Positions 53,085 through 64,000 of a stretch of DNA of 64,000 nt are shown here, in pieces. Under the pieces are notes generated by a model. That model worked only from the letters and a program-made list of their open reading frames with translations, ran no database searches and was not told the origin of the DNA. The stretch is from Ariolimax columbianus (Eukaryota; Mollusca; Gastropoda; Stylommatophora; Arionidae), in assembly GCA_036924085.1 (NCBI GenBank), contig JAVGWX010000005.1:40493664-40557663 (forward strand), given 5' to 3'. The position numbers and the translations under genes are program-made. Each line of letters opens with the position of its first letter. Position 1 is the first letter of the stretch.

Positions 53085-53300
53085 CGTTGTGTCGTAGTTT
53101 ACAGCAAGGCTGCGATATATGCGCCTTTCGGCCCGACACATCTGGTTTCAGCACGTCATTTCTGTGGCCTGGTTTGGCTTCTCTCTTCTACGCCCTTAAC
53201 CAGGCTGGTTTCCAGTGCCACCACTTGGAGGCGGAGTAAGGCCTTCGCCAGCTAAGGGTCGCAAGCAGCCAGCTATAAGTCACTCGGCTTATTCGGTGTT
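53085..53300 (-). mobile_element. SINE family Z copy
   Basis: Minus strand: TAGCTGGCTGCTTGCGACCC, CTCCGCCTCCAAGTGGTGGC, CAGATGTGTCGGGCCGAAAG, GCGCATATATCGCAGCCTTG, TGTAAACTACGACACAACGTG. The GAACGAA tail is missing. Confidence 0.75.
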
Positions 53301-54077
53301 GCATCTTCGATCCATGATGATATTCACCGGCTGTGGTGATCAATGGTCTTGTATGAACGTTTTACACACCTGATACTCATCATTAATTTAATATAATCAT
53401 TCTTCAGTCATTCCATTTACAAACGTGCAGGTTCATGTCGTACACGACTGCTGCTATGTCTTCAGAAGAACCAGCTAGCTGTTTTATACGTGTCCAAGAG
53501 CAGACCACAAACTGCGCATCCGGCCCCTTTGTTGTTCATAGAAATGAGACTAACGTCCAGCAAGGCAGAACATACTGATCAGATGATGTTAGTCAGGGCC
53601 AGGCGAACATACTGACCAATACCTGACCTTACTTCAATGCAGTTCTCCCTTGAAACAAGCTGTGTCACGACAGGCTAGCTAAGGAAGTGCGAATCAACGT
53701 GAACCCCGAAGTAGTGAGCGATATGCAAATAAAACCAGGCATAGGACAACAACCTGGAGGATCATAATCCGCCTTTTTCAGCACGCTCGGGATGTGAGAA
53801 CATCTACTGCAACCCGCCACTCAAGGCTTTTTTCATGGCTCACAGAAGAGTAAACTTACTCATCGTGGGTATACAACAAAAACATAAACTATTTATTTTA
53901 TTCTAAAGAAGTCCATCTTGTTTTTGTTTTGTTTTTGTTCAGGGCAGCCCATGCTATCTATGGAACATGTCTAGTTTTCGTCCCTCAACTATTCCAGTTA
54001 ACGGTTCCATCTGTTTCTGCTATAACATGGCATTAGAATTCATAGATGATAGCATTTAACTAGAAGTTTCGGTTAAT
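53300..54077. other. No gene recognised
   Basis: 53580-53760 has weak resemblance to SINE Z blocks (CAGGCTAGCTAAGGAAG). Not enough to call. Confidence 0.4.
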
Positions 54078-54090
54078 CATAAGTAAACGT
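54078..54090. repeat. Target-site duplication, left (ATAAGTAAACGTT)
   Basis: Perfect 13-bp match to 54330-54342. Confidence 0.88.
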
Positions 54091-54329
54091 TGGGGGAGCC
54101 AGTAACACAGCTGACCGTTCGGTGTTTGGTCCTCAGTTGGTATGGGGACCCGATCGCAAACCATACTCTTGAGTCCACCAGACTTAAAAATTGTATACAA
54201 GAATAATATGGTAAAGTAAATTCGACTGGCGTGATGTTGACCACATCATCCATTGTGTGCCGTTGGCCAAGTAAAATGTTCTCAATATGCCACGTTGGCG
54301 TTAAATCGGGATCTTTACTTTTTTACTTT
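54091..54329 (+). mobile_element. SINE-like retroposon, family Y-like, 239 bp
   Basis: Starts GGGGGAGCCAGTAACACAGC, a tRNA-like A-box region, and ends GGGATCTTTACTTTTTTACTT. It is bounded by an exact 13-bp duplication. The 3' end resembles the element at 33945-34232, but the bodies are diverged. Confidence 0.75.
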
Positions 54330-54342
54330 ATAAGTAAACGTT
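54330..54342. repeat. Target-site duplication, right (ATAAGTAAACGTT)
   Basis: See 54078-54090. Confidence 0.88.
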
Positions 54343-54369
54343 TAGTTAAGCAGTTGGCTATCATCTAGT

Positions 54370-56590
54370 GATGATACCCTCCGTATTGGAATTTAACGCA
54401 GCCATCCGCATGAAGTAAAGCACGGACAGTTAACTTGTGAATTTTGGTTTGGCCTGGAACCTTCTCAGATTGAATAGCTCGCCGTCAGTGCGGTAGTGAA
54501 GTCAAACTCCAACGTCGCAATTGCTGAAGGCATTTCACAGCTTGGCAGGTTACATACTGAGTAAAGCCGGGACCAGCACACATCCCTACTTAACACCGTT
54601 TGTAACAGTAAAGGGGGCAGAGTAGTTTCTCTGATCAATAACTCGGTCATGCATGCCATCATGAAATTGTCGCCCTATTGCAATAAATGTTACCGGGCAC
54701 CCAAACTTGGCCATACCACTTCACAGACCGTTATGATTTACAATATCAAATGCATTACTGAGGTCCCCAAACGTCGTATACAGAGAAACATTATGTTCTT
54801 GTCACTTCTCTTTGATCTGCCTTGCAATAAAGATTACATCGATGGCCCTAAAGCCCCATTGAGTCTCAAGTAGCCCTGCTCCAGGTGAAGATTTAGTCTG
54901 CGGAGAAGTATTTTTGCAAGCACATTTCCTCCGACGCACAGCAGAGATATCCCTCCGTGTTGATCACATATTTGTTTACTGCCTTACGCTTATGTAAATT
55001 AACAATGGACGCGTCTTTGCAGTCCTGTGGGAAGATCTTTTGTACCACATTTCGCCATACAACTGAGTAAGCTTCTCAACCATCTTTAGACCACCAGTTT
55101 TGTAGATATATGCTGAGATGGTCTCAGCATCCTGAACTTTATCGTTTGCAAGAAGGTTAATCGCGGCCCTAGTATCTTGCTCGATCGAAGGATCATCCAT
55201 GCTCTCAATAATTTGTATTTGCGATAGATGACCAATTGCCTCTTCCTTTTCGGTAGACGGCAATTAAGGACCTTTACAAAATATTCTGCTCATCTTTCCA
55301 GTAGCATATGTTTCTTAGTGATTACAGACCTGCTATCTTCGTTAAATAGCCATTCCAGATCTTATCGTTGGGGACCGTAAACAGCCTGCGCGCACTGTAA
55401 AAATTCCTCATATCGTGCTTGTCTTCCAAAGTCTGAATATCTTCAGCCTTCCGACTGAGCCACGAATTATGCATGTCACAGAGCTGTCCCTGCAGAGTTG
55501 CTCGAGCTCTTGTGAAGGCATTCTTTTTCGCCACAGATTGAGGATCGTTTGTGTGTGCACGGAGAGGCGATGCGTCTCGTCTAGCAGGGACTTGACCACG
55601 TCACAGCTCTCATCAAATCAATTCTGAGGGTTGCGTATACCGAGACCATCAACGGCAGTAGAATTTACCGTTTTGATAAAGGCAAACAAACTTGACTCTG
55701 CGTCAACTGAGCAAATTATTTTCGTGCGCAGTTATCTGAGTCCGGAGGTATTGATGCGATTCGAGGTTGTTGTGCTTTGTGGGATTCTAGGAAATTGGAT
55801 ACCAACGTACGCTTTGGAAATCATGTCTATGGTTCGTCCAACCTTCTGCTCCACAAATAACCTTTGTTACACGCACATCCTGACAATCCCGTATGAGAAC
55901 GATGACATAATCAATCGGATGCCAATGTTTTGATTGTGAATGCATCCAAGTGGTTGGCGAGACGAAACATTGTAATAGTAATCAGAAGTTCGTTTGCCGT
56001 ACATGTCCTCAAGAGTAGGTGTCCACTACATTGCAGCTACCAATGTCATTTCCTCCTATCACCCCGTCCCATGAAGCAAAGTCAACACCCACTATAGCAT
56101 TGAAGTCACAAAGAATTGTAAACTAATTCGTTGTTCTTCGCGATTAGCTCCTCCAAATCTTGGTATAAATTTTGTTGGTGTGTTCTGACTTACTCATAGA
56201 TGGTGCAAATGCTCTGATAACGGAGACTTGTTTGTTTCCGGTCAAAGCGATTCTCAGCCGCATTAAATGACCATTAACCACTTTTGGAGCACTGGATAAC
56301 CCACGATCCAAGCTCGATTTTATAGCAAAACCAACAGTCGATTCCTGCCAGTCTTCGACTTCACGTCGTTAACAAGAAAACGGTATAGTTGGCAACAGTA
56401 TCTGTAATGTAACCGTCTTCTGCTTAGTCTTCTGGCTGCTATTTCAATGTTATATCTTGCAAGTTCTTTCGCAATTAGAGCTGATCTTCTCTTTGGTCTC
56501 TTAGCTTCTGTACGATCTATGAGGGTGGGAATATTCCAAGAACCAAATAACAAGGGCACTCTTTTTTGTGCTTTTCATTTTAAACAGTTG
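54370..56590 (-). pseudogene. LINE family I: endonuclease, linker and RT, nearly full domain order
   Basis: The minus strand begins at 56559 with FGSWNIPTLIDRTEAKRPKR, the start of an APE endonuclease. The linker is RATLQGQLCDMHNSWLSRKA and EDKHDMRNFYSARRLF (55322-55534), then MPSTEKEEAIGHLSQIQII and VQDAETISAYIYKTGG (54976-55263). RT follows in broken frames: DCKDASIVNLHKRK (about 55010), DSMGL*GHRC and SDK-type remnants to GSRPNQN (about 54450). It stops before the catalytic palm Asp pair or shortly after. Many stops. Some of the 5' UTR probably lies beyond 56590. Confidence 0.82.
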
Positions 56591-56599
56591 TGTAACGAC

Positions 56600-57540
56600 A
56601 GCGTTTGTGAAGTTAAAACAAAGTGACTTGCGCGTGAATTTGATAATATTAAAGGAGTGTTGTGCGCGTCAGCTTCACTCTCAGCTACTCTGATTCAGTG
56701 GCAGGACATGGTCAAGAAAATTGAGGACAGAAGAGGAGGCAAACGTTCTTATGTTTTTCTCTCGAAACCTTTCTTGCGATCAGGTATCCCACAAGACAAT
56801 GGGAACAGTAATGGAGCCGCTGAGGTCACACGCTTCAACTCATTTGTATCATGGAGTCCCGACTATATTATTGATAACACGCAACTTTTTACAAAAGTGT
56901 CCTATTCTAGGATTGCTAGAATATGGCGGAACAGACCATGCGTGACCATTGGATCATTTGGGGCAAAAATGCACCACGCTGTTGTGACGTCACGTTTCGC
57001 TCCAGCGACTCATGTTCGTGAAGTCAAGAATGCCACAATTCTCAGTAATACCTCATTTTTAAGAACACAACACACACGTATTGCACAGTCATGTATCTCG
57101 GTGCATCCTTAACAGTGAATTTTTCCTCGAAAAATACACATCCTGCAAGTGAAAGGACAGTGTAGCGCGATGTTGAACCGGAAGCTTGAACACTTGCAAC
57201 TCACGTACATGCATTCATCCCTGGTATATGTACGCTTTCATACTTAGTTATTTCCTTGCTTATTTGTGAAATTTGTACCCATACGATGACTATGTATGAG
57301 CACACACATACTCTGTCTTTCAAGCCGGTACCAAATATAAGCGAGTCCTCGTCTGTGTACGCTTTATTACCATTGGTTTGTACCAAATGAAATAGTACCG
57401 TATTCCACTGTCCTTGTGTTTGGACTTTATTCAATATACTATAAATTTGCTGTTGCGCCCAGTGTTGGTCGGTATAGCTATGTACAAGAGACATTCAAGT
57501 CAAACCGGGTGTGTGGTTTTTTTTAGTAATTAAAAAAAAT
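56600..57540. other. No gene recognised; one unassigned 151-codon frame
   Basis: A + frame at 56657-57112 has no recognisable family and is antisense to the probable 5' region of LINE family I. Minus frame 57201-57494 is also unassigned. Confidence 0.4.
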
Positions 57541-57542
57541 GT

Positions 57543-57790
57543 TCAAATACTTAAAATGTAATTAATTTTTTTATATACTTTCTTGCAACGTATATGCTCT
57601 TTTCCCAGAGTTTCAATAATGCTCTTTTCCCAGAGTTTCAATAATGCTTGAAAAACTTCAGGGTAGAAATATTTGTCAGTATGTCTGAACCAATCCAGGA
57701 CTGCATATTTTACTTTATCATCAGTGCTGAAATGCTGACCTCTGAGAAATTGTTTTAGGGGTTCAAACAGGTGGAACTCGACCACATCCT
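57543..57790 (-). pseudogene. Mariner transposase C-terminal fragment
   Basis: Minus strand encodes EFHLFEPLKQFLRGQHFSTD, KYAVLDWFRHTDKYFYPEVF and QALLKLWEKS. This is the tail of mariner-family transposases that follows the last catalytic Asp. It is cut at the start of LINE family J. Confidence 0.85.
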
Positions 57791-59855
57791 TATGAGAAGT
57801 CTCGTCCGGCTGACTGTCGTGTCTTTCGCGTTGCGGAGGCCCCTGCCAATACTGACCATCGCTTGCTGATGATCACGTACTCCATCAGCACATATGCCCC
57901 TTCAAAACCTGTGCCGACCCCAAGGTACAATTTCCAGCTTCTCAAGGTTAACCCAAGTATCGCCGAGAAATACGCCAATGATGTCAGGGAAAACCTGGCT
58001 GCATCAGGCCCCATTCCAGATGACCCGGAGGCAGCATGGACAGTCAAGGGCAGACAAGGACCGCTTTCTCAACTAAATTGCTGACTACGTCGAAGCTAGT
58101 CTTAGATATCATGACCTCAGACCCGCCTATCAGGCCCCACCACCATGAAGGCAAGAAGAACGAGAAAAAAAAATAGAGTTCATCAAGTCCGACGGCTCCT
58201 TGTGCTCGTCATACGAGAAGGTAGCGAACAGGTGGAAGGGGCACTACACGTATACTCTTAACCACCCACCAGCAACGACAAGTCCCGATCTGTCTGCTGA
58301 ATCTCCGGATCCTCCCTCAGATACGGAAACCAACATCGATCCCTACTATATTTGAAGTCCTTGCTGCTAGTAGGAAACTCAGAGACGTACGAGCGGCAGG
58401 CCCGGATCACATCCCACCAGAGCTGTTGAAACACGCCATCGGCACGATCAGCTCTGCCCTCCCTCCATCCTTTATTCCTGCAAATATGGAGGATGGGACA
58501 CGTCCCGGCCGACTGGTGCGATGGAATCGTCGTCTCCCTGTATAAAGGCAAGGGGAGGCGAAAAGACTGCAGTAATTACAGGCCTATAACACTTCTCTCG
58601 GTTCCGAGGAAAGTGTTTGCCCACGTGCTACTGGTTAGACTCAAACCTCTCTTGAGAAAAAAACGTCGCCCACAACAGTCTAGTTTTACCCTGGGTCGTT
58701 CTACATCCGACACTACCCTTGCTCTACGCCTTTTCGCAGAACTGCACATAGCCTTCAATCGTCTCGTGTACGCTGCATACGTGGACTTGAAGTCCATCGA
58801 TGACTCGGTTGATCGGCTGGCTCTATGGAAAGCCCTCTAGTGAATAGGCACCTCGGCTCTCTTGTTGAACCTGATCAAGGCACTACACGAGGACACCGGC
58901 GACAGAATTCGACTGGGTGGCACTCTCTCTGACAGAATCCTCACGACTTTGGGATCAGGCAGGGATGTGTTCTTGACCCAGACTTATTCGGCAAGGCAGT
59001 TATCTGACATCTTAGCCGCCTCAGCACGCACCAGGAGGGTATAGCTATTGATCAGTCAATCTGCACTGATCTCGTGTACACGGACGACATTGTCCTGTTC
59101 GGTACAGACAACAGCGCTGTAGTGCCCTCTGGAAATATTAGACAAAAAAACTACCTCCCTAGGCCTGTCTATATCCCGAGCCAAGACCAAACTCATTTCC
59201 GACACAGCACTCCGGGTTATTGAAACCAAAAGTCACACTGCGGAGAGCACCAACGAATTAATCTATCTCGGTATGTATCGGATAGGCCCAGCGGTTCCGA
59301 TATGTCAATACGGATCGGACTAACAGCGTCTGCTATGCACGACTTCCTCTGCGACGTGTGTGGAGTAATAGAAAGATGTCTCTTTGGACAAAAATCCCCA
59401 TCTACCAGTCCTGCGTGGTCCCAGTCATACTTTTTGGCTATGAAACCTGGACTTTGCTGGAACATGACATGTCGAGACTGGAGACCTTCCACGGCGGCAT
59501 ATCCTGGGCATCCGATGGCATGACTGTATCCGCAACGTGGAGGTCTCTGCTAAAACAGGCCTCCACCAAATTTCAGATCCACTTTACCGACGCCGAGTTT
59601 CTTTGTTCGGTCATGTTGTACGGCTGGACCAGGAAACCCCGGCCCACAAGATACTACACAAATCGTTCCTCAGCGCCAAAAGTCTCCCCCGACCGGCTGA
59701 AGGCACAGAAGAGATCGCCCCCCCCCCCCCACAGTATGGCTCCAGCAGATATCAACCTCCTCCCCAGCCCTAGAACCACGCCAGAGTAGTGGGTCATGAA
59801 TGTGGCCGACCGACGCATCGGGCCTCGGGCGCCCAAGGGGACATTATTATTATGG
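57790..59855 (+). pseudogene. LINE family J: endonuclease end, linker, RT and C-terminus
   Basis: In order: DHRLLMITYSIS (57855) and FQLLKVNPSIAEKYANDVRE; linker fragments; RT frame 58493-58840 with GHVPADWCDGIVVSLYKGKG, NYRPITLLSVPRKVFAHVL, FTLGRSTSDTTLALRLFAEL and YVDLKSIDDSVDRLALWKAL; SCTRTTLSCSVQ region, where another frame reads VYTDDIVLFGTDN (59075; Tyr-Thr-Asp-Asp box); LGLSISRAKTKLI (59160); YQSCVVPVILFGYETWTLLE (59400); VSLFGHVVRLDQETPAHKIL (59600). Ends in ATTATTATTA at 59846. Frameshifts throughout. Less AT-rich than its surroundings. Confidence 0.88.
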
Positions 59856-59869
59856 AAAGCGTTATAAAC

Positions 59870-60590
59870 AGAGGTGCGTTATTGAATTCTCCATACAGAA
59901 AAAGTTGCACCAATTGACATGCATCGACGCTTGCTAAACGTTTTCGGAGACCAAACAATAGATGTTAGCACAGTGAAGCGGAGGGCTGTGCATGTGAGCA
60001 GGGGCGAAAACGGCATGAAGGGCAAGCCAGGTTCCGGTCGACCATGCACAGATGTCACACTACGCAAAGAAAAATGTCCCGATCTGCTCAACCGCTCAAA
60101 TAGGAGGATTACGACCAGGTAAATGTTTACGGAGCTGGATATCGGCTTCAGTGCATTGGAAACGACGGTGGCAACGTTGGAATGTTACAAAGTTTGGGCC
60201 AGGTGGGTCTCACGAATGCTGATTCAGGAACAGAAAGAACATCACATACAAGTTTGTCATGACCTCTTGAACCATTACGAGGATGAAGGTGGCAATTTTC
60301 TGGATCACATCACCACTGGTGATGAGACGCGGTGTCACCACTACTACAATCCTGAGTCAAAACATCAGTCCACGGAGAGGCGACATGTGAATTCTCCATC
60401 GAGGAAAAAGTTCAAGACGCAATCATCAGTGGATAAAGTGATGTGCACTGTCTTTTGAGACAGAAAAAGGGTAATCCTTCTTGATGTCCTGGAACCTAGA
60501 CAAACCATCAACTCTGACCGTTACATTGGGATGACTAAGCTGAAGGCTCGAATTTTCAGGGTCAGGCCAGAGAAGAAGACAGGCCGCTAG
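59870..60590 (+). pseudogene. Mariner transposase, N-terminal and central part
   Basis: Encodes APIDMHRRLLNVFGDQTIDV (HTH), RGENGMKGKPGSGRPCTDVT, then MFTELDIGFSALETTVATLE, ARWVSRMLIQEQKEHHIQV and DHITTGDETRCHHYYNPESK (first catalytic Asp). Next come SSVDKVMCTVF and, past a stop, VILLDVLEPRQTINSDRYIG (second catalytic Asp). The region of the last catalytic Asp is missing after about 60590. A stop at 60120 and a Trp-to-stop at 60456 add to the decay. The family is like the 32400 MITE. Confidence 0.88.
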
Positions 60591-60594
60591 CAGG

Positions 60595-60800
60595 ATCAAG
60601 TCACCGACACTGGGGTCATGAAAAGAGCAAGCATGCCAACCATCCATGTATCGCTGCAGACGGCACAGCTGACGGGCTGGGCATCGTGTGTGTCTGCCAG
60701 ACACAAGATTGTCGAAGTGGCCCATGTTCTGTGAGCTTAGGGAAAGCTTGCAAAAAGGAGGCCCTCCCAAAAATAGTTTTAATCCAAGCTGACTTTAATG
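60595..60800 (+). pseudogene. LINE C-terminal fragment
   Basis: Encodes VMKRASMPTIHVSLQTAQL, then in shifted frame a Lys-rich KACKKEALPK-like end. The 'R.SMPTIH..LQ.AQL' pattern is that of the post-RT tail of APE-type LINEs. Family unassigned. Confidence 0.55.
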
Positions 60801-61255
60801 TATACAATGGTCACCTCGGTATACCTCTACGCGTGTGAGACTTGGACTCTGACAGCTGTGTTAGAACGTAAAATTTGCGCAATGGAAATGAGATACTTGC
60901 GAAGAATTCTTGGCATTTCATATCTGAATCGCGTTACAAACGAGTGTTCTTGAAATTGTTAGGAAGTAGTTAGGCCAGTATAAAAACCTACTGACCTTAG
61001 TAAAAACACAAAAATTGACATGGTATGGACATATATCACGATCGATGGGGCTGACCAAGACCGTCCTGCAAGGCACTGTGCCTTGGAAGCGTGGGAGAGG
61101 GAGACCAAAAAAGAAATGGGAGGACAATATGAAAGAGTGAACGAGAAGGCATATAGCTGAAACTAATACCCTGGCGAAAAAATCGAGACATGGCGTGAAC
61201 TGGTTCGACAAACTACAAAAACGGTGCCTCAACGACCTTCTAGGTTACGGAACTG
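60800..61255 (+). pseudogene. LINE family C 3' end
   Basis: Encodes VTSVYLYACETWTLTAVLER, MEMRYLRRILGISYLNRVTN, LTWYGHISRSMGLTKTVLQG, RGRGRPKKKWEDNMKE and RCLNDLLGYG. A GATGGTGATGATGA tail follows. Best preserved 3' end of the family; frameshifts near 60950. Confidence 0.88.
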
Positions 61256-61261
61256 ATGGTG

Positions 61262-61985
61262 ATGATGAGATCCAATTTAGAACATAATTACAGAATTAGC
61301 GACAACAATATTAGAAAGATAGATAAGGGAAGGACCTAGCGGTTATAATAGACTATAAAATGAGTGAGCAAGTACAGGTAGCAGTGAGAAAGGCAAATGT
61401 AATGTTAGGTATGATAAGAGGGAATATTGAACATAGGAGTAAGGAAGTCAAACTGTATAAAGCATTGGTTATGCCTAGATTAGAGTACTGTGTACATGTG
61501 TGGAGTCCTTATTGTAGAGGAGATATAAACATACTGGAAAGGATACAAATAGAATCCATAAGACTGATAATTGTATTACAGTTATGAGGAAAGACTCGGA
61601 AAAACCGGCCTACAGTGTCTTGAAAAGAGATGAATTCGAGGTGACTTAATACAGGTTTATAAGATAATCACAGGAAAGGTTACATTAGACTATAACAAGT
61701 TGTTTTTTTTCAAAATACAACCCCCAACAAGAAAAAGAGGGCACATATATAAATTAACTAAAGAAAGGTCCAGATTAAATATTAGGAAATATTTTTTTAG
61801 TCAGAGTGGTGAATACTTGAAATGCATTGCCCCAGGAGGTAGTGGAGGCAGGGACAGAATGCATTTAAGAATATATTAGATGCGCATAGCTTTTAGAGCA
61901 GGGGAATGCAAATGAAACTGGTTCTATACAGACTCTGCAGAGTCTTCTAAACCAGTATAAACACGTTGAGTTAAGCTAAAGATGA
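61262..61985 (+). pseudogene. LINE family E 3' half
   Basis: Frame 61360-61587 encodes VAVRKANVMLGMIRGNIEHR, KLYKALVMPRLEYCVHVWSP and YCRGDINILERIQIESIRL. It continues after a frameshift to KTGLQ-type and YKIITGKVTLDYNK. The 3' end CAGACTCTGCAGAGTCTTC then TAAACCAGTATAAACACGTT is full. CR1/Rex-like. Confidence 0.9.
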
Positions 61986-61989
61986 ATCA

Positions 61990-64000
61990 ATGAAATCACA
62001 ATTATTATATATTATCTGCGAATATACCCGAAGCCGTTTATTTCCGTTTCCTACCTACTCCTCTCAACAAGTTTTGTCAAACATCGACTTAGAGAAACAT
62101 TGACGTTTTTTAAAATAAAGAATTGTTATTCCAGAGATTCGAAGTGAAAATGTAATAATTACATATTATGTCAAAAGTAATTTTGTCAAGTCCTACAAAT
62201 TCAGTTTTAGAACTAAAATAACTATTTTAAAATAATGCAGTAATCTGTAGTAATCAGTGAAAATCTGTGCTATGGACGAGTGTGACTACTTCATCACTTG
62301 TCTGAGAGAGTCGTCGCCACTCAAAGACTGTGGCTATGGTGTATGATGTGATGTACTGTCTAACTTCTATCAAAGACGATTGTGTGTTTACTCGTATGAA
62401 CACACACGGGCTGGCAAGCCACTGAATAGTCCACTTTACTCTTCGTTGTCACTTTTTGTTGAATAATAATTAATATCTTACTTATTTTACTACATTTCTA
62501 TACTACTATGAGTACTATAGTATTAAAGTAACTTCAAGTAAGTACTAATAATAATTAATACTAATTTAATAGCAGTTGAGTAGTAATATAGTATAGTCTA
62601 TCATTGATATATGCCCACCCAACTCAGCTGTTCCCATCGACTGAGTCGCCAACTAATAACTATTCTTATTCTATTGCTTTGTTTTTTGCTATTATATAAA
62701 ATAAATCCTCAAATAAAATATTAAAGCTTATAATTCACGAGAAACCGTAGTCACGGATCTGCAGTAGTCTACAATACTACAAATACAATCTATAATAAAA
62801 TTAAAAGTTGTCTGATTTCAGAAACAACAAAATTGTACCTATACTCTGACTCAGTCAGTGCACTGTATAGTGTACAGTTATTTAAAGACAAAAGACGTAC
62901 ATAGTGACGCTGTTTTTTATTTTGGGCTAAACTAAACGTTTACTTTTTCATATAAACAGAAGCAGATGTTTTGAGCAATTATCTTTGCACAATGTCACAC
63001 ATTGTATCAAGGGACTGGCTATATTGTAACTAACTAACTGGCAATTTATTAACTTGTAGTCATCAATTACCTATTTGTTTTTTCATATCCTTGATGACGT
63101 TATTTCATTTTCACTCCATTTGGCTGTTTGAAGGAGAAAAAAACCATATCTTGTTCACTGATGGCATTGTGACCAGTACAGCATGTATTTTATGATGTTA
63201 CATAAATGTAATTATTTAAAAACCTTATCTAAATGTACGACTAGTCAAAACTGCATTGCTAAGGTTATTTTATTCAATGAAAACATCAAAAGAAAATTGA
63301 AAAACACCTTCAGATTTACTATGCACCATTTACACTTTTATTAGACATGCCATGTTATTAGAAGAGAAAAGACAACAAAAGAGATAATGGATGAAAAAGA
63401 GAAAACATGCTGGGGATATTTTCATAGAATTAGCACATTCAAAAGAAATTACATATATACGTGAAAATTCTCTCTATAATGTTCATTTGAAGCTGTTCTT
63501 TACCTGTCTTTGTTTCAGTCATCGCTTGCATTTTATCTCACATAGAACCTCTCATAGCAAAGCTCGCTGTTAAACAACGGCGTAACAAGGAAGGGGACAG
63601 GGGTAGACAGCTGCCCTTGATGCTGCAGGAGGAGGTGCCAAAAACATCATGCTCTCTGTGACCATTTTTGTCAAATTAATGTTGCCTTTCTCATCTGATT
63701 GAATCCTCTTAATTATTGTCTATAAATTGTTTGAGCTGCTTGAAAAGACAGTGGGTGATTGTCATGATGAAATTATCCTTAGAGATTTCAAATGATCATT
63801 CTCGATGGGGCGGAGTGATTTGCAGATATGGTGAAGATGTTTTTGTGACAATAGAAAGCGTCTCCTAAGATTAAGATCAAAAGATCGATTACTATGGCAG
63901 TCATGGGAAGCATAGATTCATACCACGAGGACAACCCAAAGTCCTCTGAGAAGACATTTTAAGACAGTCTGTAAGATACTGAGGAATAGACTAATGAAAC
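61990..64000. other. AT-rich region, no gene recognised
   Basis: Stop-rich in all frames. A phrase ACGGCGTAACAAGG at 63572 recalls one at 29161 and may mark another repeat family. 63880-63990 could be a LINE tail but is too short to call. Confidence 0.45.

Noticed and set aside
56657..57112. 151-codon frame as a host gene
   Set aside because: Antisense to the probable 5' region of LINE I; no family resemblance.

Overview
The window is nuclear DNA of a metazoan. It is AT-rich, dominated by decayed transposable elements and tandem arrays, and has no bacterial-type gene packing. The non-LTR retrotransposon families, the tRNA-derived SINEs and one host gene together suggest a lophotrochozoan, most likely a mollusc (perhaps a gastropod). 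The species is inference only.

The one host gene I can support is a goose-type (g-type) lysozyme-like gene on the + strand. I read six coding exons: 23762-23821, 26789-26878, 30801-30910, 39831-39932, 51273-51318 and 52795-52931 (stop). All have GT/AG borders and compatible phases. Together they encode about 181 residues, the length of a mature g-type lysozyme. The exon with the start codon and signal peptide was not found upstream. The fold signature is kept, but the three acidic active-site positions known from goose lysozyme read Ser, Pro and His, so this is probably a catalytically inactive paralogue.

Region 1-23.7 kb lies upstream of the gene or in its first intron. It holds LINE remnants on both strands, a Tc1-like transposase split by a younger LINE, a Tx1/L1-like LINE split by a solo LTR, SINEs, and minisatellites with 65, 33/34, 119 and 30 bp periods.

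The introns (about 3.0, 3.9, 8.9, 11.3 and 1.5 kb) hold most of the other elements. These include a LINE of more than 4 kb shattered by a mariner-type MITE, SINEs and satellites. There are also a 500-bp (AT)n tract and a 36-bp minisatellite that abuts exon 4 and repeats its splice-acceptor sequence. An RNase H-bearing LINE is inserted with a 13-bp target duplication at the end of another LINE.

The 3' flank (53-64 kb) carries SINEs, two large LINE copies of different families (one per strand), two mariner transposase fragments and LINE 3' ends. The last 2 kb is AT-rich with nothing recognised.

For cross-reference I label LINE families by letter (A to N) and SINE families V to Z; these labels are local to this report. 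No intact transposase or reverse transcriptase gene was seen.
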